NCBI GenBank assembly: GCA_002070645.1
Contig: MWDQ01000052.1
Location: 1 to 36,019, forward strand
DNA length: 36,019 nucleotides
Direction of reading: 5' to 3'
Source of the DNA: a candidate division TA06 bacterium ADurb.Bin131
GTDB lineage: Bacteria; Ratteibacteria; UBA8468; B48-G9; DTJG01
Shown here: one piece after another, positions 32,187 through 36,019 of the stretch
Numbering within the stretch: position 1 is the first letter of the stretch
Layout of the letters: every line of letters begins with the position of its first letter
Made by a program: the position numbers and the translations under genes
The notes under the pieces: model-generated
Database searches by the model: none
The model's input: only the letters and a program-made list of their open reading frames with translations
Told to the model about the DNA's origin: nothing

Positions 32187-32474
32187 CTATTTTTTCGTGC
32201 CTTTTATAAAATCATCAATGTCTAATGCCGCAAGGGTAAGGATTTTTACACTGCCTCTCGATCCAATTTCTAAGGAAATCCTTGCTATTGTTTCATTATC
32301 AGGTGCTTCAAGGATTGTCACAAAATCATAAGGACCTAACACAGCATACTGGGCAATAATCCTGCTACCCATTTTTTCAACGTCTTTGTTAACCTCTTTA
32401 ATTCTTTCTGGCTTTAATTTAACTGTTTTTGTTCCCTGGGTGGTAAGGGTACTAAGCATTATGTATATTGACAT
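32187..32474 (-). CDS. GYD-domain protein
   Basis: About 95 residues. The sequence from MSIYIMLSTLTTQGTKTVK, through PERIKEVNKDVEKMG and YAVLGPYDFVTILEAPDNE, to the strand SRGSVKILTLAAL matches the GYD domain (alpha/beta ferredoxin-like, function unknown). The start is placed at ATG 32474 rather than the GTG at 32483, because GGAAGGTGA lies just upstream and the family opens this way. It begins five bases after the stop of a small Arg-rich ORF and probably depends on it for translation. Confidence 0.9.
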   Translation of the reverse strand: MSIYIMLSTLTTQGTKTVKLKPERIKEVNKDVEKMGSRIIAQYAVLGPYDFVTILEAPDNETIARISLEIGSRGSVKILTLAALDIDDFIKGTKK

Positions 32475-32479
32475 TGTTA

Positions 32480-32611
32480 TCACCTTCCTTTTCTTGACTC
32501 AAGTCGTCTCTGGAAAATACGGGTGTGCGTACGGGCAACATTGCCCATACCAGATCTTAGTAGTTGTCTTGGCGAGCGAGGATGTCTACTATGTTTTTCA
32601 TATTTTTGCAT
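32480..32611 (-). CDS. Small Arg-rich protein, 43 residues
   Basis: The frame starts MQKYEKHSRHPRSPRQLL, continues SGMGNVARTHTRIFQ and ends RRLESRKGR. GAGGTGAT precedes the ATG at 32611 (an ATG at 32617 is the alternative). A consensus promoter, TTGACA-17-TACATT, lies just upstream. The stop is five bases from the GYD start, and the GYD ribosome site is inside its last codons, so the two genes look translationally coupled. About ten of 43 residues are Arg and there are no acidic clusters, so nucleic-acid binding is a fair guess. I do not recognise the family. Confidence 0.72.
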   Translation of the reverse strand: MQKYEKHSRHPRSPRQLLRSGMGNVARTHTRIFQRRLESRKGR

Positions 32612-32630
32612 AGTCATCACCTCTATTTTT

Positions 32631-32659
32631 AATGTACTCTATTATTAACACATTGTCAA
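32631..32659 (-). promoter_or_regulatory. Promoter of the small ORF-GYD unit
   Basis: On the minus strand TTGACA (32659-32654), a 17-base spacer and TACATT (32636-32631). Predicted leader about 13 bases, containing GAGGTGAT. Confidence 0.75.
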
Positions 32660-32699
32660 CAGTTTCATTAAAGAAATATGTAGAAATACCTAAATTCAT

Positions 32700-33440
32700 T
32701 CATCCAATAACCAGTTTTATTGATGCGAGCATTGTTAAAAACTTTATGATTGCCTCGAATACTTTTTGCGGGATTATTTTTATCAGATAAATGCCGGCAA
32801 TTGCTCCAATGATTATCGCTGGTGCAACTATAAGATTCAACATTAAAGAATTGCTGTTTATCAATCCGAGACTTGCACTGAATGGAACCTTAAACCAGTT
32901 TAAGAGAAAAAAATACCATGCGCTTGTTCCGATAAACTCTTTTTTTGGAAGTCGCATTGCAAGCAGATAGATTACCATAATCGAGCCTCCTGCATTTGCT
33001 ATCATTGTTGTAAACCCTGCACATAGCCCCATAATACCAGCAAACCACCATTTCTCCGGGATATTCCACTTCTCCAGTATCTCTGACTCATTAACCCCGA
33101 GAATCAAAAGAACAATAAGTCCAATAATTGGCCCAAGTTGTTGGTCTTTCATCCTGCTGAGCGCAAAAAATCCTATAATGATTCCACAGATAGCCCAGGG
33201 TATAAGTTTAACAAGATGTTTCCAGCAGGCATGCCTTCTATAATAAGTCACAGCAAACAAATCACCGAGTATTAACATTGGAAGGATTATTCCTGTTGAT
33301 GCCCTTGCCGGAATTACAATGGCTGTCATTGTAACAGCCAGCATCCCAAGACCAGGGATACCTGTTTTTGATATACCAATAAAAAAACCTGCCAGCAAAA
33401 GAATAATCCAGCCAAAAGTAGAGATATTATAGTCAATCAT
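32700..33440 (-). CDS. TauE/SafE-family (sulfite exporter-like) membrane permease
   Basis: A 246-residue protein with about seven or eight transmembrane helices in two related halves. Each half opens with a G-x-x-x-G-I/T motif (GFFIGISKTGIPGLG in the first, GLCAGFTTMIANAGG in the second), the mark of TauE/SafE. Members export sulfite, sulfoacetate or other organosulfur anions. TATAAT (33466-33461, minus strand) and GGAGC precede the ATG. No sulfonate-degradation genes are in the window, so the substrate stays open. Confidence 0.9.
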   Translation of the reverse strand: MIDYNISTFGWIILLLAGFFIGISKTGIPGLGMLAVTMTAIVIPARASTGIILPMLILGDLFAVTYYRRHACWKHLVKLIPWAICGIIIGFFALSRMKDQQLGPIIGLIVLLILGVNESEILEKWNIPEKWWFAGIMGLCAGFTTMIANAGGSIMVIYLLAMRLPKKEFIGTSAWYFFLLNWFKVPFSASLGLINSNSLMLNLIVAPAIIIGAIAGIYLIKIIPQKVFEAIIKFLTMLASIKLVIG

Positions 33441-33564
33441 ATGCTTGCTCCGTGCTGCGCATTATACGATTGTTTCATTGAAAAAAAGAAGAAGAAAAAC
33501 AGTATAGATTCTACAACCAATTAAGGTCTGATAAATCCCTATGAGTTAGAATACTTTCAGATAC

Positions 33565-36019
33565 TTATCCATCAATGGGGCTTTCTAATATTTCTCTGTG
33601 ATATTTCTGAAGTGACTTAACATCATAACTGTTTCCTGATTTTATCATTGCCTCAATGCCTTTTACGGCTGCGTGTGCTGCTGCTATTGTAGTCATATAT
33701 GGAATCCTGTATTTTATTGCATTTTTTCTTATGTAGGAATCATCATACTGGCTTTGTTTACCTGCAGGAGTATTAACAATAATCTGGATCTGTCCATTTT
33801 TTATAAGATCTGCTATATTGGGTCTTTGTTCATGAATCTTCCACGCTATCTCAAATGGAATTTCACAATTTTTAAGAACCTCTCCTGTTCCTTTTGTAGC
33901 AAAAATCTTGAATCCCATCTCGTGAAATTTTTTTGCAATACTTCCTATAAACTGTTTATCCTTATCTGCAACAGTTAAAAGTACTGCTCCCTTAACTGGA
34001 AGTTTCTGGTTTGCCGCCTCCTCTGCCTTATAAAAAGCAGTCCCAAAGGTATCAGCCATTCCGAGGACCTCCCCGGTTGAGCGCATCTCAGGTCCAAGGA
34101 CAGGGTCTACCTCAGGAAACATATTAAAAGGAAAAACTGCTTCTTTTACTCCAAAATGGGCGAATCTTCTTCTCACGAGGTTGGAATCCTTTAATTTTTT
34201 CCCTACAAGAAGGTTTGTTGCAATCTTTGCCATAGGTATATTGCAAACCTTTGAAACAAGAGGAACAGTTCTTGATGCCCTCGGGTTTGCTTCGAGTACA
34301 TAAACCTTTTCTTTACATATTGCATACTGAATGTTAATAAGCCCTACAACATTTAGTTTTCTGGCAATTTCCTCTGTGTAGTGATAAATGGTTTCGAGGT
34401 GCTGACGCGATATGCCTATCGGTGGGATAACACAGGCAGAGTCCCCTGAATGGATTCCTGCCTGTTCAATATGTTCCATTACCGCTGGTATAAATGTATC
34501 TACTCCATCAGAAAGAGCATCTGCCTCTGATTCTATGGCATTTTCAAGAAACCTGTCAATCAGAATAGGTCTTTCTGGGGTAACACCAACAGCCGCCTTT
34601 ACATATCCGCGTAGCATTTCCTCATCAAAAACAATCTCCATACCTCTTCCACCAAGAACATATGATGGCCTAACCATTAAAGGATAACCTATCTCATCAG
34701 CAATTTTTATTGCCTCTTCTTCATTAGAAGCCATGCCTGACTCTGGCATTGGTATCCCGAGTTCTGCAATGATTTTTCTAAATCTGTCTCTGTCCTCAGC
34801 AAGATCAATTGTATCAACAGTTGTTCCGAGAATCTTCGCTCCAGATGCCTCGAGTTCCCGCGCAATATTCAAAGGCGTCTGGCCTCCAAACTGTACAATG
34901 ATACCTTCTGGTTTTTCCTTCTCATAGATACTTATAACATCTTCAACTGTTAGTGGTTCAAAATATAATCTGTCCGATGTATCATAATCGGTTGATACTG
35001 TTTCAGGGTTACAGTTAATCATTATGGTTTCATAACCATTTTGTTTTAATGCAAAAGCCGCGTGAACACAGCAATAGTCAAATTCTATTCCCTGTCCAAT
35101 TCTGTTTGGACCTCCACCAAGAATAATAACCTTCTTGTTTTTGCTTGGTACAACCCTATCCTGGCTATTATAGGTAGAGTAGAAGTATGCAGCATCTTCA
35201 ACACCGCATACGCGAACCTCATCCCATGCCTGGACAATCTTTAAGGATACCCTTTTAGTGCGAATATCCTTTTCGTCTATACCGAGAAGCATAGAAAGGT
35301 ATTTGTCAGAAAAACCGTCTTTTTTTGCTTTAATCAAAAGATTATCGGGTAATGTTTTGCCTTTGTATTTCAATATTTCTTCTTCTGTTTCCATAATTTC
35401 TTTCATCTGTTGAATAAACCATGGCTTGATAAATGTTTTTCTGTGGAGATCCTCTATTGTTGCGCCTTTTCTTAATGCCTCGTACATAATAAATTGTCTT
35501 TCACTTGTCGGGAATGAAAGCATATCCATCAGTTCCTCGAGTGGTTTTTGATTAAAATCCTTTACAAATCCAAACCCATACCTGCCTGTTTCAAGAGACC
35601 TGATTGCTTTCTGAAGAGATTCTTTATATGTTTTACCAATACTCATTACCTCTCCAACTGCCCTCATCTGTGTACCAAGTTCATCTTTTACTCCCTTAAA
35701 TTTTTCAAATGCCCATCTCGCAAATTTCACAACCACATAATCTCCTTCTGGTCTATACTTATCAAGGGTTCCTGCTTTCCAGTATGGAATTTCATCGAGT
35801 GTGAGACCGGCTGCGAGTTTTGCTGATATTAGGGCTATGGGAAATCCAGTTGCTTTTGAAGCAAGGGCTGAGGACCTCGATGTTCTCGGGTTGATTTCTA
35901 TCACCACAATTCTATCTGTTTTCGGGTCATGAGCAAACTGAATGTTTGTTCCTCCAATAACCTTTATTGCCTCGACTATCTTGAATGAATATTCCTGTAA
36001 TCTCTTTTGAAGAGATGTG
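33565..36019 (-). CDS. carB: Carbamoyl-phosphate synthase large subunit, N-terminus cut by window edge
   Basis: The coding frame runs past the right edge: bases 35908-36018 still read in frame (IGGTNIQFAHDPKTDR just before VVIEINPRTSRSSALASK). About 817 of roughly 1070 residues are present. Seen in order: the end of the first ATP-grasp domain, the oligomerisation domain, the second half starting at LGGGPNRIGQGIEFDYCC (near 35110), the NCNPETVSTDYDTSD loop, EANPRASRTVPLVSK, and the C-terminal MGS-like regulatory domain (from about 33970, with NTPAGKQSQYDDSYIR). It makes carbamoyl phosphate for pyrimidines and arginine. carA would be expected upstream, off the window. Confidence 0.98.
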   Translation of the reverse strand, partial: TSLQKRLQEYSFKIVEAIKVIGGTNIQFAHDPKTDRIVVIEINPRTSRSSALASKATGFPIALISAKLAAGLTLDEIPYWKAGTLDKYRPEGDYVVVKFARWAFEKFKGVKDELGTQMRAVGEVMSIGKTYKESLQKAIRSLETGRYGFGFVKDFNQKPLEELMDMLSFPTSERQFIMYEALRKGATIEDLHRKTFIKPWFIQQMKEIMETEEEILKYKGKTLPDNLLIKAKKDGFSDKYLSMLLGIDEKDIRTKRVSLKIVQAWDEVRVCGVEDAAYFYSTYNSQDRVVPSKNKKVIILGGGPNRIGQGIEFDYCCVHAAFALKQNGYETIMINCNPETVSTDYDTSDRLYFEPLTVEDVISIYEKEKPEGIIVQFGGQTPLNIARELEASGAKILGTTVDTIDLAEDRDRFRKIIAELGIPMPESGMASNEEEAIKIADEIGYPLMVRPSYVLGGRGMEIVFDEEMLRGYVKAAVGVTPERPILIDRFLENAIESEADALSDGVDTFIPAVMEHIEQAGIHSGDSACVIPPIGISRQHLETIYHYTEEIARKLNVVGLINIQYAICKEKVYVLEANPRASRTVPLVSKVCNIPMAKIATNLLVGKKLKDSNLVRRRFAHFGVKEAVFPFNMFPEVDPVLGPEMRSTGEVLGMADTFGTAFYKAEEAANQKLPVKGAVLLTVADKDKQFIGSIAKKFHEMGFKIFATKGTGEVLKNCEIPFEIAWKIHEQRPNIADLIKNGQIQIIVNTPAGKQSQYDDSYIRKNAIKYRIPYMTTIAAAHAAVKGIEAMIKSGNSYDVKSLQKYHREILESPIDG

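Overview
The window is about 36 kb of low-GC bacterial chromosome with the standard code, tightly packed genes and no phage or plasmid backbone. A lipoprotein-type L,D-transpeptidase, a GspE/PilB ATPase and signal-peptide proteins suggest a Gram-negative-type envelope. The mix of GH78 and GH28-like glycosidases, three UroD-like proteins and a ceramidase-like hydrolase is typical of uncultured lineages around the Planctomycetota/Lentisphaerota/Omnitrophota (including Ratteibacteria). That placement is inference; there is no rRNA or complete marker set here.

Layout. 1-543: gene-free, with a palindrome-rich repeat element, then tRNA-Arg(CCT). 744-2550 (+): lipoyl/octanoyl transferase and a secreted kelch propeller. 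2669-3829 (-): GH28-like beta-helix. 4017-6181 (+): TlpA-like thioredoxin overlapping a GspE/PilB ATPase. 6281-11646 (-): four-gene run of GNAT acetyltransferase, AzgA-type purine permease, DUF2339 and DUF3999. 11647-12374: two strong hairpins, then 6S RNA and tRNA-Tyr behind one promoter. 12498-15353 (+): CAD2-type zinc alcohol dehydrogenase, a transposase remnant and a UroD-like protein. 15914-17742 (+): a 52-residue basic protein, then rpmA-acpS-nnrD. 17817-22878 (+): GH78 rhamnosidase-like, UroD-like and ceramidase-like genes in one operon. 23229-25008 (+): ferredoxin and a TPR/L,D-transpeptidase lipoprotein. 25140-27366 (-): RNase HII-like protein with a small partner, and an AEC transporter. 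27517-30885 (-): iron alcohol dehydrogenase, DegT aminotransferase and UroD-like protein in one operon. 31046-33440 (-): orphan DNA methyltransferase, GYD-domain protein preceded by a 43-residue Arg-rich ORF too short for usual gene calling, and a TauE/SafE permease. 33565-36019 (-): carB, cut by the window edge.

How it fits together. The GH78 and GH28-like proteins point to use of rhamnose- or uronate-containing plant glycans. The UroD-like proteins sit beside sugar enzymes and carry altered metal motifs, so heme synthesis is unlikely. Housekeeping functions are lipoylation, ACP activation, NAD(P)HX repair, L27, 6S RNA and carbamoyl phosphate. Several transcription units have strong sigma70-type promoters placed so that the transcript would start at or within a few bases of the ATG (GH78, rpmA, Fe-ADH, perhaps one UroD), while others have normal Shine-Dalgarno sites. 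This suggests mixed leaderless and leadered initiation.

Most worth following up: the GH78/UroD/ceramidase-like operon, the UroD/DegT/Fe-ADH operon, the 43-residue ORF coupled to the GYD gene, the structured repeat at 252-480, and the RNase HII-like pair.
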